Position numbers and translations under genes: made by a program
NCBI GenBank assembly: GCA_031308135.1
Contig: JAHLJT010003656.1
Location: forward strand, 77,364,698-77,428,697
Source: Acheta domesticus
Taxonomy: Eukaryota; Arthropoda; Insecta; Orthoptera; Gryllidae
Direction of reading: 5' to 3'
DNA: 64,000 bases
In this document: in pieces, positions 22,097 through 32,548 of the stretch
How positions within the stretch are numbered: position 1 is the first letter of the stretch
Layout of the letters: the number at the start of each line of letters is the position of its first letter
Notes under the pieces: model-generated
What the model was told of the DNA's origin: nothing
Databases searched by the model: none
What the model saw: only the letters and a program-made list of their open reading frames with translations

Positions 22097-22272
22097 GGAT
22101 TGATTGGTGATTTCGGGTACGTCAACTGCTAAGGTCATCAGCCCCTTAAGTGTTATGCGTGTTGTTATCGCGGGTGGTGGCGGCGATCTTGGGTCAGATG
22201 GTGAGATCCGGCGCCAACCTATACTTAGGCTTGCGTGGATTTACTCCAACCAGGTATCTCCCACCAGCGTCA
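22097..22272 (-). mobile_element. SINE-A, 3' portion
   Basis: Tail 'ggattgattggtgatttcgg', then 'tacgtcaactgctaaggtca', 'gatccggcgccaacc' and 'aggtatctcccaccagcg', where similarity ends. It lies directly after the LINE relic. Confidence 0.8.
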
Positions 22273-23219
22273 CACCATCTTAGATATTGCTCTGAGCCAC
22301 CTTTGCCAATATGCACTGCTGGACGCCGCTTATGTTCTGCGTAGGTACTTACCTCTGTGAGTCGAATGTCGTCGGGCAGGACGCGAATTCAGAAAAGTAT
22401 GTATTTATGAGCAATCAGCTGCGTCAGGCATCTGTTTTTAGCTTTCGACGCCTCCACTCAAATTTTGCACTCAGACTATCAGAAGAAGTTAAAAGAAATA
22501 TTGGACGAAAAAAATCAACTAATACCGGGCCAGAAGTGTTTTGAGTCCTGTATGAACTTAGAATTCCAATGCCTAAAACACATCTGCCTTTCCCACTACG
22601 AGCACAGACAATCCAAAATATGACAGTACGTAAATATGAATGATTATATAAATGTATAAATAAAAATGATCTTCTCCCCCATACGTCATATACAGTGTTT
22701 TACTGCTTTGTGACTAAGTAAATAAAAAAATAAAAAATAAAAATTGAAAATATAATGAAAATACAAAACATACTTTTATTATGAGATCAAAACATTTACT
22801 TATGGCACATGAGCTGTGTTTGGCGTTAGGTTCAGAGACCTGAGAACCTCCTGGACATCCGTCATCGCCATTTACGAGCTAATGGGGGACCTTCTCCCGA
22901 GACGTGTTTTATGCAGCTGGCGGCGGGACTAACGAGGAGACGTAATTACAGCGCCCATGCCGGATGAGCAGGGGAGCGGGGGGAGGGGGAGGGGGGACGG
23001 CCCGGTACTCCTCACGTGGCAGCGAGCGTGTCCCCAGAGGGCGCCCCTTCGACCCCTCGAGGAGGCCTTGAGCATGTCACCTTGAGCGCGGGCGCGGCTT
23101 TTGTGCGTCGGCATAAGATCGACGGGCCTATCGACCGGTGGGTTTGGGAGCAAGGGCGATTGCGAGCGGCAGACGCGAAGACGAGAGCGGTGCGCTTAAG
23201 CCAGGTGCTAGAGCGGGTC
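22273..23219. other. No gene; GC-rich approach to the minisatellite
   Basis: AT-rich to about 22800, then increasingly GC- and CpG-rich (22860-23219). Frames here show no motif. Confidence 0.4.
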
Positions 23220-24935
23220 GCGAGAACCAGGCCACGAGAATGGGAGTGCGAGAGTGGGGGTGTGAGAGCGAGGGTGAGAGAGCGAGGGTGCGAGAGAAGG
23301 AAGGCGAGAGCAGGAAGGCGAAGTGAGGCGCGAAGTGGGGGTGCGAACTGAGGCCGCGAAGTGGGGGCGCGAAGCGGGGTCGCGAGAGCGGGGTCCCGAG
23401 AGCGGGGTCCCGAGAGCGGGGTCCCGAGAGCGGGGTCCCGAGAGCGGGGTCCCGAGAGCGGAGTCCCGAGAGCGGGGTCCCGAGAGCGGGGTCCCGAGAG
23501 CGGGGTCCCGAGAGCGGGGTCCCGAGAGCGGGGTCCCGAGAGCGGGGTCCCGAGAGCGGGGTCCCGAGAGCGGGGTCCCGAGAGCGGGGTCCCGAGAGCG
23601 GGGTCCCGAGAGCGGGGTCCCGAGAGCGGGGTCCCGAGAGCGGGGTCCCGAGAGCGGGGTCCCGAGAGCGGGGTCCCGAGAGCGGGGTCCCGAGAGCGGG
23701 GTCCCGAGAGCGGGGTCCCGAGAGCGGGGTCCCGAGAGCGGAGGTCCCGAGAGCGGGGTCCCGAGAGCGGGGTCCCGAGAGCGGGGTCCCGAGAGCGGGG
23801 TCCCGAGAGCGGGGTCCCGAGAGCGGGGTCCCGAGAGCGGGGTCCCGAGAGCGGGAGTCCCGAGAGCGGGGTCCCGAGAGCGGGGTCCCGAGAGCGGGGT
23901 CCCGAGAGCGGGGTCCCGAGAGCGGGGTCCCGAGAGCGGGGTCCCGAGAGCGGGGTCCCGAGAGCGGGGTCCCGAGAGCGGGGTCCCGAGAGCGGGGTCC
24001 CGAGAGCGGGGTCCCGAGAGCGGGGTCCCGAGAGCGGGGTCCCGAGAGCGGGGTCCCGAGAGCGGGGTCCCGAGAGCGGGGTCCCGAGAGCGGGGTCCCG
24101 AGAGCGGGGTCCCGAGAGCGGGGTCCCGAGAGCGGGGTCCCGAGAGCGGGGTCCCGAGAGCGGGGTCCCGAGAGCGGGGGTCCCGAGAGCGGGGTCCCGA
24201 GAGCGGGGTCCCGAGAGCGGGGTCCCGAGAGCGGGGTCCCGAGAGCGGGGTCCCGAGAGCGGGGTCCCGAGAGCGGAGTCCCGAGAGCGGGGTCCCGAGA
24301 GCGGGGTCCCGAGAGCGGGGTCCCGAGAGCGGGGTCCCGAGAGCGGGGTCCCGAGAGCGGGGTCCCGAGAGCGGGGTCCCGAGAGCGGGGTCCCGAGAGC
24401 GGGGTCCCGAGAGCGGGGTCCCGAGAGCGGGGTCCCGAGAGCGGGGTCCCGAGAGCGGGGTCCCGAGAGCGGGGTCCCGAGAGCGGGGTCCCGAGAGCGG
24501 GGTCCCGAGAGCGGGGTCCCGAGAGCGGGGTCCCGAGAGCGGGGTCCCGAGAGCGGGGTCCCGAGAGCGGGGTCCCGAGAGCGGGGTCCCGAGAGCGGGG
24601 TCCCGAGAGCGGAGTCCCGAGAGCGGGGTCCCGAGAGCGGGGTCCCGAGAGCGGGGTCCCGAGAGCGGGGTCCCGAGAGCGGGGTCCCGAGAGCGGGGTC
24701 CCGAGAGCGGGGTCCCGAGAGCGGGGTCCCGAGAGCGGGGTCCCGAGAGCGGGGTCCCGAGAGCGGGGTCCCGAGAGCGGGGTCCCGAGAGCTGGGTCCC
24801 GAGAGCGGGGTCCCGAGAGCGGGGTCCCGAGAGCGGGGTCCCGAGAGCGGGGTCCCGAGAGCGGGGTCCCGAGAGTGGGATGGCGAGAGCGGGATCACGA
24901 GAACGAGAGCGAGATCGGGAAGCGAGGGCGGGGAC
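23220..24935. repeat. 14-bp GC-rich minisatellite, ~106 units plus decayed edges
   Basis: Core array at 23391-24875 with unit GGGTCCCGAGAGCG, almost perfect. I see a G-to-A change at 23462, 24277 and 24613 (58 and 24 whole units apart), a G-to-T at 24793 (13 units on, by register), and single-base insertions near 23741, 23855 and 24178. Degenerate 'gcgagagtggggg' / 'gcgagggtgagag' units flank it (23220-23390 and 24876-24935). Each unit carries two CpGs. The stop-free unit gives artefact frames of 526-654 residues in four frames, reading GPESGVPRAGSRER-like on the plus strand and DPALGTPLSGPRSR-like on the minus strand. No start context, splicing or composition supports translation. Confidence 0.97.
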
Positions 24936-26050
24936 GTGTGAGCGGATGCAAGAGGGCAAGAGGGTTGATATTTCAAGTAATTCTAAATCCGCAATAAGTT
25001 TGCTTACGGTGCCATTTGAATTGAAGAAATTCTCCCATTCATTCCCTTCCTGTGCGCAGCAAAGAAAACTTCCAAAGCCTGGCGTAATGAGCTCCCACTG
25101 CGCCACAAAGGAAGCAGATCAGCTCGACGGCCTCTAAATGCACATATCGCTAATGACATCATCGGATACGGTCGATCCGTAAAATCTGGGTGACTTTGGG
25201 TACACGAATGGCGCAACAAGAATACAGGACGAGAATTCTGTAAGACTTACACTAGAAGAAGTTTTCAATGTATTCGTTCTTTAGAAAAGTTAAGGAAAGG
25301 TATAGAATCTGCAAAGACGGAAACACGCACCAAAGCTTGACTTTAGGAAGCGGTTACTTATTTTTCCAATTTTGTTTCATTACTCTATCTTCCATTGAAA
25401 TTTGTTACTTATTTGTGACTTAATTGTCTGCGAGATGCAACTATACAGAATGATTCAGAAATGTCTAAATATCTCTTGAGCTGATATTTACTTCTAAATA
25501 TTGTTAATGAACTGAAATAGAGGTCAAAAATGAAGTTTTGGGGTTAATGTGTTTCAGTTTTTTGCTGGGGATTGAGATGCAGTAGTTGATGGAATCTGAA
25601 GTAATAATTAGTAAAAGTTTAATAGGGGTCCTGTTAATAATAATAATATGGTAATAATAATAATTATTATTATTAGAAACTGTTATAAAGTAACAGTCAT
25701 AACTTGAATTTTACGTGTTGTGTCAGTGGTGCAGCCCATGAACATTATATTGGGATTTTTTCTTTAGCAGTTTTTTGAAAATTGCGTGGTTTGAAGGACA
25801 CAAAAATGAGCTTCTCTCGGCGAAATAAACCGGCGGCGCTCGAATACGAGACGTTGCAGGGGATACTCGTGGCGTGAAGACTAGCTCAAACGCCTTCCAC
25901 CCCTGGGGCCTGGGATCGACCCCATAGAAATCCAAATGGAATTTGTGGTGGAGCACGTTTCCTCGAATTTCCCTAGATCATGAGGTGCATGGATTTTAAT
26001 GACCCCTAAGCCCAATAAGAACGTAAATAATAGTTATTTATGTATCAATA
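24936..26050. other. No gene seen
   Basis: Mixed sequence with an AAT/ATT patch at 25637-25677. A GC-richer segment near 25800-25930 contains 'ctggggcctgggatcgaccc', which is not a convincing tRNA-type B box. Confidence 0.35.
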
Positions 26051-26118
26051 GCGTTAAGTAGATGTTTTTGCCCCGAGGGCGAAAACTGGCCTGAGGGGCA
26101 AAAAACATCTAGTAACGC
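26051..26118. repeat. Short perfect-stem palindrome
   Basis: Left 'agatgtttttgcccc' (26060-26074) pairs with right 'ggggcaaaaaacatct' (26095-26110). The pairing extends outward with 'gcgtta' / 'taacgcc'. The loop 'gagggcgaaaactggcctga' is itself partly self-complementary. Probably a small fold-back element. Confidence 0.7.
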
Positions 26119-26159
26119 CCGTGGTGCATACAAAACTTCATGGTTTACTAGTTCGTTAC

Positions 26160-26214
26160 TGAATAAAACGAGAATTCGAAACATTTTATAATAATTCGAA
26201 ACATTTTATAATAA
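26160..26214. repeat. 20-bp tandem duplication
   Basis: 'attcgaaacattttataata' occurs twice in direct succession. Confidence 0.85.
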
Positions 26215-26913
26215 TTTGTCAATATGACGTCAGATAAATAAAACAGAGTGTATATCTAATTTCTATTGCATAATCGTTATTGGACTGATTTGTTCGTTCA
26301 GGATGAAAGAATATTGTGAAGTTCTTGGGGAAATTCTCTCAAAAGCTAGCAAAACTACGGACAGTGGTTTCCATTAAAATCTTGAGAAATATATGAAACT
26401 GTTTATGGGTTATTTGAGATTTACCAGTGTGAATAACAGTGTAAATTGGCTGATACGTAACAGTGAAATGTATGTGATCGATGGCAATTATAAATTGACG
26501 AGAACATTCCAAAATTGCGATTTTCATATCAATTAAGCAAAATACGATTTATAACGAGTTATTTTACTTATTTGAGCATTATGCCATTAATTTATTGTAT
26601 TTGCTTGCATCTTAACTTTACAAAATCGAATTCATAAAAATGTATGTGTTGTGTTGGTATTAGAGCGGGCCATAAAGTATTCAAAAGGCCCTAGGACATA
26701 AAGAATCAGAAAGGTCCGCAAGGGTATTAAGTATATCATTACGTGTTTTGTTTCAGGTCTGTAAACACACAGCAATTAACTAGTAAACCAGAAATAAATA
26801 AATAAATGAGAAGTCGTACCTTCAGTTACATCCTGTCAATGCCGAGATTCAATAATTGCAAAACCTTTCCATAGTTTCCGCAATGATAATTTGGCTCCGA
26901 AGTCATGATATTG

Positions 26914-26985
26914 ATCGGATTGATTGATTAGTGATTCCTGGCGCGTCAACTGCTAAGGTCATTAGTTCCGTACGTTTAGCGCATA
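26914..26985 (-). mobile_element. SINE-A, tail fragment
   Basis: 'tgattgattagtgattcctg', 'gcgcgtcaactgctaaggtc' and 'attagttccgtacg' only; the body is missing. Confidence 0.75.
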
Positions 26986-28239
26986 TTTTATATTGAAAGG
27001 AAAATTTATTACATCTCATAGCAAAAACTGGTCGAGAGGTCACTTCATAGGTGCTCAGGGCTCAAGGAGCGAGTTATTCCGCTGTTCTTTACAACGTTCA
27101 TTCTCTTTCTAATATTGTACGTCAGTTTGATGAAGTATAGAGGAATTTCGAAAAAATTTAAAACGTGATACAAAAAAAATTATGGATAGCACAGAATTGT
27201 TAGTATAAAACGAAAATATAATTCAAAATATTTTCCAGTAAAATAGAAAACGAAGCCTCTGTTAATTAGAACAAAATAATAAAAAATTGCAAGTATTTTA
27301 CATGCAACTTGTAATAGACTTCCAGAAGTGCTCTGTGTTGTCGGGTATTTATGAATAAAAATGGCCATAACAGCTTACGTGCTCGGAAACATCAATCAAT
27401 CAAATACGGATTGCTCTAAGGTAGTGGTGTCAAGGCCTTCTACTGGTGGCAGTGGCACGCGTCGTAGCACCATGCCATGATACGATGTTCCCTGCGCCAC
27501 TAGCGTCGGGATAGGAAACTATTAGTAACCTCGCGGTTTTGCAATAGTGATGGCGTTGTCTCTGGTGGCGGGGTGATGAACTGCGTGCAGGGGCGATTTC
27601 GTCGTGGCACGAGTGCCACGGATTCTTGCTCATGGCATCGACCTTGAGAACACTGCTCCAAAGCGTAGAAAAGGAGGTTAGGGTCATCAAAATCTTATGC
27701 TGACCGACTTTTGTCCTGTTTTGATGATCACGTCTACAAACTTTCAGTAAGATCGGAATAAAGCAGTAGATTTGTATAAAAAACCAAAAAATATTCATGT
27801 TTATGTAAGAGAAAAAATTAAGTAACCTCAGTTATGCTTGACAAAACAATATCTTTTTGTGAAAATCGCATCGAAATCGGTTCAGCCGTTCCAAAGATTA
27901 CTCCGAACAGACAAACGAAAATCATAAAAAAACTGAATTGGTTTTTGTATCATCTAATTAGTCATAAGAGATTGTAAAAGACAGGTGATTTGAAATTACA
28001 GTTAATCCAATTTTATGAATACGAATTATCGAAATAGCTATCCTCAATACTTTCACCATGTTTTGCTCTCCGCAAAGGAGAGCTGCTAAATCCTTCCCTA
28101 AATCTTGTATAACATCAGTACTATTATTTTATCAATCTTTGAAATTTTTATTACTCTCATAAAATTTCAGGGCTAGAGTATAATATTCTTTTGTTTTACA
28201 ATATTGCAATATTGTTTAAGAAGAAATCTATAGTATTGA
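26986..28239. other. No gene; possible interspersed-repeat scrap
   Basis: AT-rich. 'aaatcggttcagccgttcc' near 27876 followed by 'cagacaaacgaaaat' resembles a motif widespread in insect interspersed repeats (from memory). The minus frame at 27430-27798 has no recognisable domain. Confidence 0.3.
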
Positions 28240-28563
28240 TGGAGGTTAGAGATCGCGCCAGCGAACATGTTGGCCTTCCAGTGTATACGAAGTTTTTTGA
28301 GAATTTTCGATTCCGATGTGTGCAAACTTTCCCACAGTCGTACGCCATGTGGCCTGTCCTGCAACAAGTACATGCTCTAATTGGAACATCCCACAAAACA
28401 TACGGCGAATCACTCACGAGAAATTTGACGTACTCTGCACCTTTCAGTCCCTTGGGCCAAATAACTGCACCAAAAATGATGTGTCCCCAAATGGCATCCT
28501 AAACATTGACCCCCATGGCTCACATTCGATGTACTTCTGCATCTTCCCAATAATGCGTATGTG
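28240..28563 (-). pseudogene. Tc3-like (DDE_3) transposase fragment
   Basis: On the minus strand one frame reads 'HYWEDAEVHRM', then 'VNV*DAIWGHIIFGAVIWP', 'KGLKGAEYVKFLVSDSPYVL', 'WDVPIRACTCCRTGHMAYD' and 'NRKFSKNFVYTGRPTCSLAR'. The spacing follows the insect Tc1/mariner-superfamily pattern NVWAGI..GP...G.L.G..Y..FL...L...LEDVP, then the HDGAPAH region, then the FP.RWIGRGGP..WPPRSP region. Two stops and a degraded HDGAPAH segment show it is dead. The element's ends were not found. Confidence 0.65.
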
Positions 28564-28854
28564 CAAATGACGGATACTATCGTTGCTAAAGGAAAACCCG
28601 TTTGTAAATAAGATGTTGAAGAGAAAGTTGATAAACTTGTGGAGTAAATAAGTGGAAATAAGTAGGATAAGTAGAGAGATCGTATCTGTATCGATGCTAA
28701 ATGTAAAGCATACGTCTATCGGTTGCAAAATTCAGAAAATACTTCAAGGGGGCAATTTCAGTTGAGACCCCCCATAAGTATTTTTGAAATAAAACAGTTT
28801 GTAATTGTTAGTATGAAATAAAAATGTGCGTGTATATTCATAATAGAAATATTG

Positions 28855-29141
28855 AGCTGGCCCCGTGGCCAATATCGCTAAGTCAGTAGTGCAGTGGCGA
28901 TCTCGGACCGCAGGCTCGCGGGTTCGAGTCCCGCCTTGGGCATGTGTGTATTTGTGTATGTCTGTATGTGCATGTGCCGTCCTTTCACCCCTCACTATCA
29001 TCATATCTTCCAGACCCTCAGGGCCAACTACCGTGGGGGATAAAAATAGGATCTAGCGTAATGCTGATCCCCCCTGATGAATTGCATGCTCAGCATGCCT
29101 GTGTGGTCCGAAGAGGCCTGGTCGCTGTAAAAAGAAAATGA
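28855..29141 (+). mobile_element. SINE-S (tRNA-Ser-like head), copy 1
   Basis: The head 'ggccccgtggccaatatcgc' has the GTGGCC start of a class II (serine/leucine-type) A box. A perfect B box GGTTCGAGTCC lies at 28920-28930, followed by 'cgccttgggcatg'. The body reads 'gccgtcctttcacccctca' with the end 'ggtcgctgtaaaaagaaaat'. An 8-bp duplication 'aaatattg' (28847-28854 and 29142-29149) brackets it. It is transcribed by RNA polymerase III in active families. Confidence 0.82.
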
Positions 29142-29149
29142 AAATATTG

Positions 29150-29506
29150 CTTTGGATGTGACATGGCCTGCGTGTCCCCCTTCCCTCGCTGGATCCGCCC
29201 TTGGTCTGTGTTACGTAGCACTCGCACACGTTGCAAATTGTATTGATGGAGGCCATTCTCTCACAGTCCTCGGGGCCGGGCAATGGTTAATTCCCATTGC
29301 ACGTTGAATGGATGGTGTGCTGCTTGCAGGTTCTTTCAGTATCCTCCAGAATTTCCTGCCTCGTGCGGAGGTTTTGTGTAAGACCTAGTTCAAACACCCT
29401 CAGCTTTAAGGAACAATGTTCGCGCAACCGCAACCACATTTGACGACGCAATAACGGACGATTCGTTGGACATGTACAGTACTCACCAAGCAGGATACCG
29501 GGAGAG
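29150..29506. other. No gene seen
   Basis: GC-balanced sequence between SINE copies. The minus frames have no motif. It may contain further repeat debris that I cannot match within the window. Confidence 0.35.
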
Positions 29507-30018
29507 GTGGCATCAACTGAATTCATTGCAGTGTCTCTGACCGGTACTCCTAGGTTCGAGTCCCGACGGTGGCAGGATTTTCGACACTCACTTGTCTGCT
29601 AGGTCGAATTCAGTCGCTGTCTGGAGGAGAATTCTGCCGGCCGGTTGCTCTGGTCGATGGTTGCCGGTTGCTTGTGGTTTCACCGATCAACACCAGGCGA
29701 ATGCCGGAGCAGTACCCTAGCAAACGGGAAACGGACCGCGCGCGATCTTTCCTTCCTCTTCCTTGGCCTAACCTCACTCGTTACACTAACTTCCACTGCA
29801 CTACCACATATGCCAGGACACCGGTCGGGAGTGTGGAGCCTTGTCTCTGCTGGTGACAGAGCTGGTGGTTGGGGGAAAACACCATTAGCCGACGGCGGGC
29901 CGGCTCCTGATCTCGCCATCCAGCGGGGGAAGATCACCGACACCTCCCAGAAAAAGAACATGCTCTACACATATGGGACCAATGACATTAGCGGAATCAC
30001 TAACAGTCAATCAATTAT
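29507..30018 (+). mobile_element. SINE-A, near full-length copy
   Basis: The head is slightly shortened ('ggtggcatcaactgaattca'). A perfect B box 'ggttcgagtcc' lies near 29552. The whole body is present, including 'ggagaattctgccggccgg', 'caccaggcgaatgccggagc' and 'gccgacggcgggccgg', and the tail is 'gtcaatcaattatc'. The best-preserved internal promoter of the family in this window. Confidence 0.88.
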
Positions 30019-30702
30019 CTAGCAGGAGAATTGAGTTTGTGACTTCGTCAGACAAATACCAATCGTGCGTTGTCACCATGTGTAGACAGCTGCTGTTGAT
30101 TTATGCATTCTACAGGTCCTAAGAAGTCATGATACAAATAAGTGGCCTATAACGCGGGATTTTCGATAAACTACACGTTTGTGTTCTTCCTTAGAGTGTA
30201 CAACTATTCAGATCCAGTGAACTCAAACTATAGAACGCAGTTCCTCGAAATGAAATTAATGATTGAGAATCCATTTTTGAGTATTACCTTAAAATGTACA
30301 AGAATAATATCGTGGTATATAAGAAACTGAAGAAGAATTTATGAACCACCCTGCGTAGCTAAACGTTCAACTGTACATATTGGAATAAGATACCGGTAAT
30401 GTACGGGGATGGAGAAGGAAATAGGATTCTAAAATTCTCTATTCTCGCCACATGTTTCCCTTACCCCCAGTGGTGGATAGTATATTAAAAATCAGGGCCT
30501 AGGTTTGGGAATACCGGTAGCTGGCAAATGTCAGATTAAACTGCCAAATACATGCGTATAAATATTCCAAAAAATTTAATGCACCGCAATTTTGCTTGTA
30601 AGAGTCCGTACGAGCTTCGCTTGTAGCGAAAGGGTTACTTGATGTTGTCCGTCGTTAAAATTCATGAAGTGATAACATCCTCACTTTCCTTTTCTGTTGC
30701 AG
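30019..30702. other. Intergenic or intronic, no gene seen
   Basis: AT-rich sequence up to the splice acceptor at 30701-30702. If the next exon is real, at least the last few hundred bases are intron. Confidence 0.35.
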
Positions 30703-30804
30703 GTCGGTGGGCAGCGTCGAAGCTGTTCTCTTACATTCCCAACTGCCAGTGGTGTAGCGAGATTCATGAATCGGACGGTGAGGAATTCGACAACTGTGAC
30801 GAAC
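30703..30804 (+). CDS. Candidate internal exon, symmetric phase 1-1, Cys-containing
   Basis: A 102-bp exon with a strong acceptor ('tcctttt', 'ctgttgcag' ending at 30702) and a strong donor (GAAC^GTAAGT at 30805). Read in phase 1-1, the 34 codons are open and coding-like: RWAASKLFSYIPNCQWCSEI, then HESDGEEFDNCDE. Cysteines sit in NCQWC and DNC, and a Glu/Asp cluster follows. GC-rich codons contrast with the AT-rich flanks, as expected for an exon between introns. Symmetric 1-1 exons are typical of extracellular modules; the CxWC spacing recalls PSI-type domains, but this is too little to assign. No partner exon was found in the window, so introns on both sides would be long. Confidence 0.55.
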
Positions 30805-31049
30805 GTAAGTATTTACGAAGAGCTCAGTTTTACTTTTCCGCTGTTGAGTAGAAAGGAAGCTACGTAATTCTTCTCGAAAAAATTGCGAATTTTTGGCAGA
30901 AAAAGTGTTATTACAGAGCCCTGGTAACGCAAAAGTCGATAAATCCAGTTGCTAAGTTTAGAACAAAGTCCTCTTAACACGTAGTACAGCCAGAATCCAG
31001 GCTTCGTAAGTCCTTAGTACAGAAAAATCGAATGACGACAAAACGTCTG
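30805..31049. other. Sequence between the exon and the next repeat
   Basis: Presumed intron if the exon is real. Nothing else recognised. Confidence 0.4.
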
Positions 31050-31460
31050 TTCGTCCGTCCGTTCGTGAACAACACTAGCGGCTAAACCGTTCAGCTGATT
31101 TTCTCCAAAAGTGATATTCCCCAATCGTCGTGGCCTCTTGAATTTGAAACCGATATTTTAATATTAGGCGATACTTTACGTGAAGCCTTGGGACGTTTTC
31201 CAAATTTAGAAAAAAAATGGCTCCATTGTTTTTGATTATTTTTTTTGTTTTATACTGTAAGGGACGTTTAAGAAAATGGTGTATGTTTCATGTTCATTGA
31301 AAACCATGACGATTCGAAAATTGCAAAAGTTCAAAATTTTTCGGCGTCTTCCTACAATTAGAATATTAAAAATAAAGATTTTTCCCTTAAGAAAATCTGT
31401 TCCGTAAAGATAGATTTTCAAATAATGTCATGTACAATTTTAGAAAATTTGAGTACTTTT
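31050..31460 (+). repeat. Old interspersed repeat, copy 2
   Basis: Matches 13311-13690 in word order ('tccgtccgttcgt', 'acactagcggctaaaccgt', 'tactttacgtgaagcct', 'ttttcggcgtcttcctaca'). Its 3' part ('tttcaaataatgtcatgtac') also matches the repeat at the start of the window. Confidence 0.6.
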
Positions 31461-32400
31461 CGCGTAATTTTCAATTCTTTAGGATCTTTCTTTACGATCT
31501 TTCTTTCGGGCCTTTCTTTTGGGGTCTTTCTTACGAGTCATTCTTTTGGGACTTTCTTTCGGTTGCTTTGAATTCAATTAAACGTGAAATGTACCTTTTA
31601 GTAAACTATGTTTCGCTAGCCATATTTCTACTTCAGATCTATCTACTCACTAAGAGAATGCCGCAAATTCCAGTGTGCTCTATGGCTACCTTGTCGGAAT
31701 TACATAGATTTGTCCATCTGTGGGTCGTCTAATAGCTTACGACGATCTCGGTATTATCACAGGAAGTTATTTAGTGCACAAGTTGAACTGTCCTAAACGT
31801 CATTGTGGAAACTGGATATTCAGTCAACTTTGTTGCAATTATATGAAATCGTTTCATTTTATTATTTTATCTACGACGATGCGATAATATTGTATTAGCG
31901 CACTCATATGGATGCTATAAGTATCCTTTACGACAGCTCTAGTAATTTTGTGAATTTATTATAGAATTACCTGCATAGTGATTTCATTATACAACTCCTT
32001 TCAAAGACAAAAGATTTGAAATTTGGATGTTACACACTTGGTATCAGACGGTGCCTCGATGCAAGTACAATACTGCTTTCAATTTGTCCATATCCATTTC
32101 TTTTAAGTTCGTCTAGCACCCAAAGCATAGTCCGAAGCAGAGAAGCTACCCATGTCTAAGAGTTCGATGGTGGCTGCCGAGCGCATCATATGCGCGAATA
32201 TTATAGAAATATGCGTGCATGCATATGCGCGAATAATCGTTGGTAAAGAAAAGAGGCGTTGTTGAAGATGAGAAATCAAAGATATCAGGTCTACACTGAC
32301 TAGAAGGCATTCAGTTTGCGAAATGTGGAATTAAACGAAACTCGTAGTGAACATAGTTTCTTTTATACCGAGTTCACATGCGTATATTCCGAGGGAACAG
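31461..32400. other. No gene seen
   Basis: AT-rich. A short 'gatctttctttcgggccttt' tandem-like patch lies at 31470-31560. No coding support. Confidence 0.35.
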
Positions 32401-32445
32401 TGACCGCGCATTTCGGAGGAAAAAAAAGACTGGCAAAAAACGCAC

Positions 32446-32548
32446 CTATATAGTTGGTGTAGTAAGTGGTTCAAACGAAGCACTGTCACGTTAGCTAGTG
32501 GCGCAGTCGGTTGTTTGATTACTTTGTGTTTTCGGGTTTCTCAACAGG
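32446..32548 (+). promoter_or_regulatory. Possible LTR 3' end with tRNA-Ser primer-binding site
   Basis: 'ctatatag' at 32446-32453 is a TATA-box match. At 32499-32510 stands TGGCGCAGTCGG, complementary to the 3' end of insect serine tRNA (acceptor stem plus CCA) and the kind of primer-binding site used by 17.6/297-type gypsy elements. If so, the LTR ends at 32498. 'caacag^gtaag' at 32547 is also a good splice donor. No gag or pol follows and the LTR start is not recognisable. A plain promoter plus non-coding first exon is the alternative. Confidence 0.35.

Noticed and set aside
23012..25137. Very long open reading frames (526-654 residues) on both strands
   Set aside because: They lie over a 14-bp stop-free tandem unit; the peptide period equals the unit length and four frames are open at once. 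There is no evidence for translation.
25870..25925. tRNA-like 'gggatcgacccc' segment
   Set aside because: The B-box match is poor and there is no A box at the right distance on either strand.
28855..28942. Functional tRNA genes at SINE heads (also 43284, 57937, 61652)
   Set aside because: A and B boxes are present but cloverleaf pairing is imperfect and each continues into a SINE body or lacks a B box.
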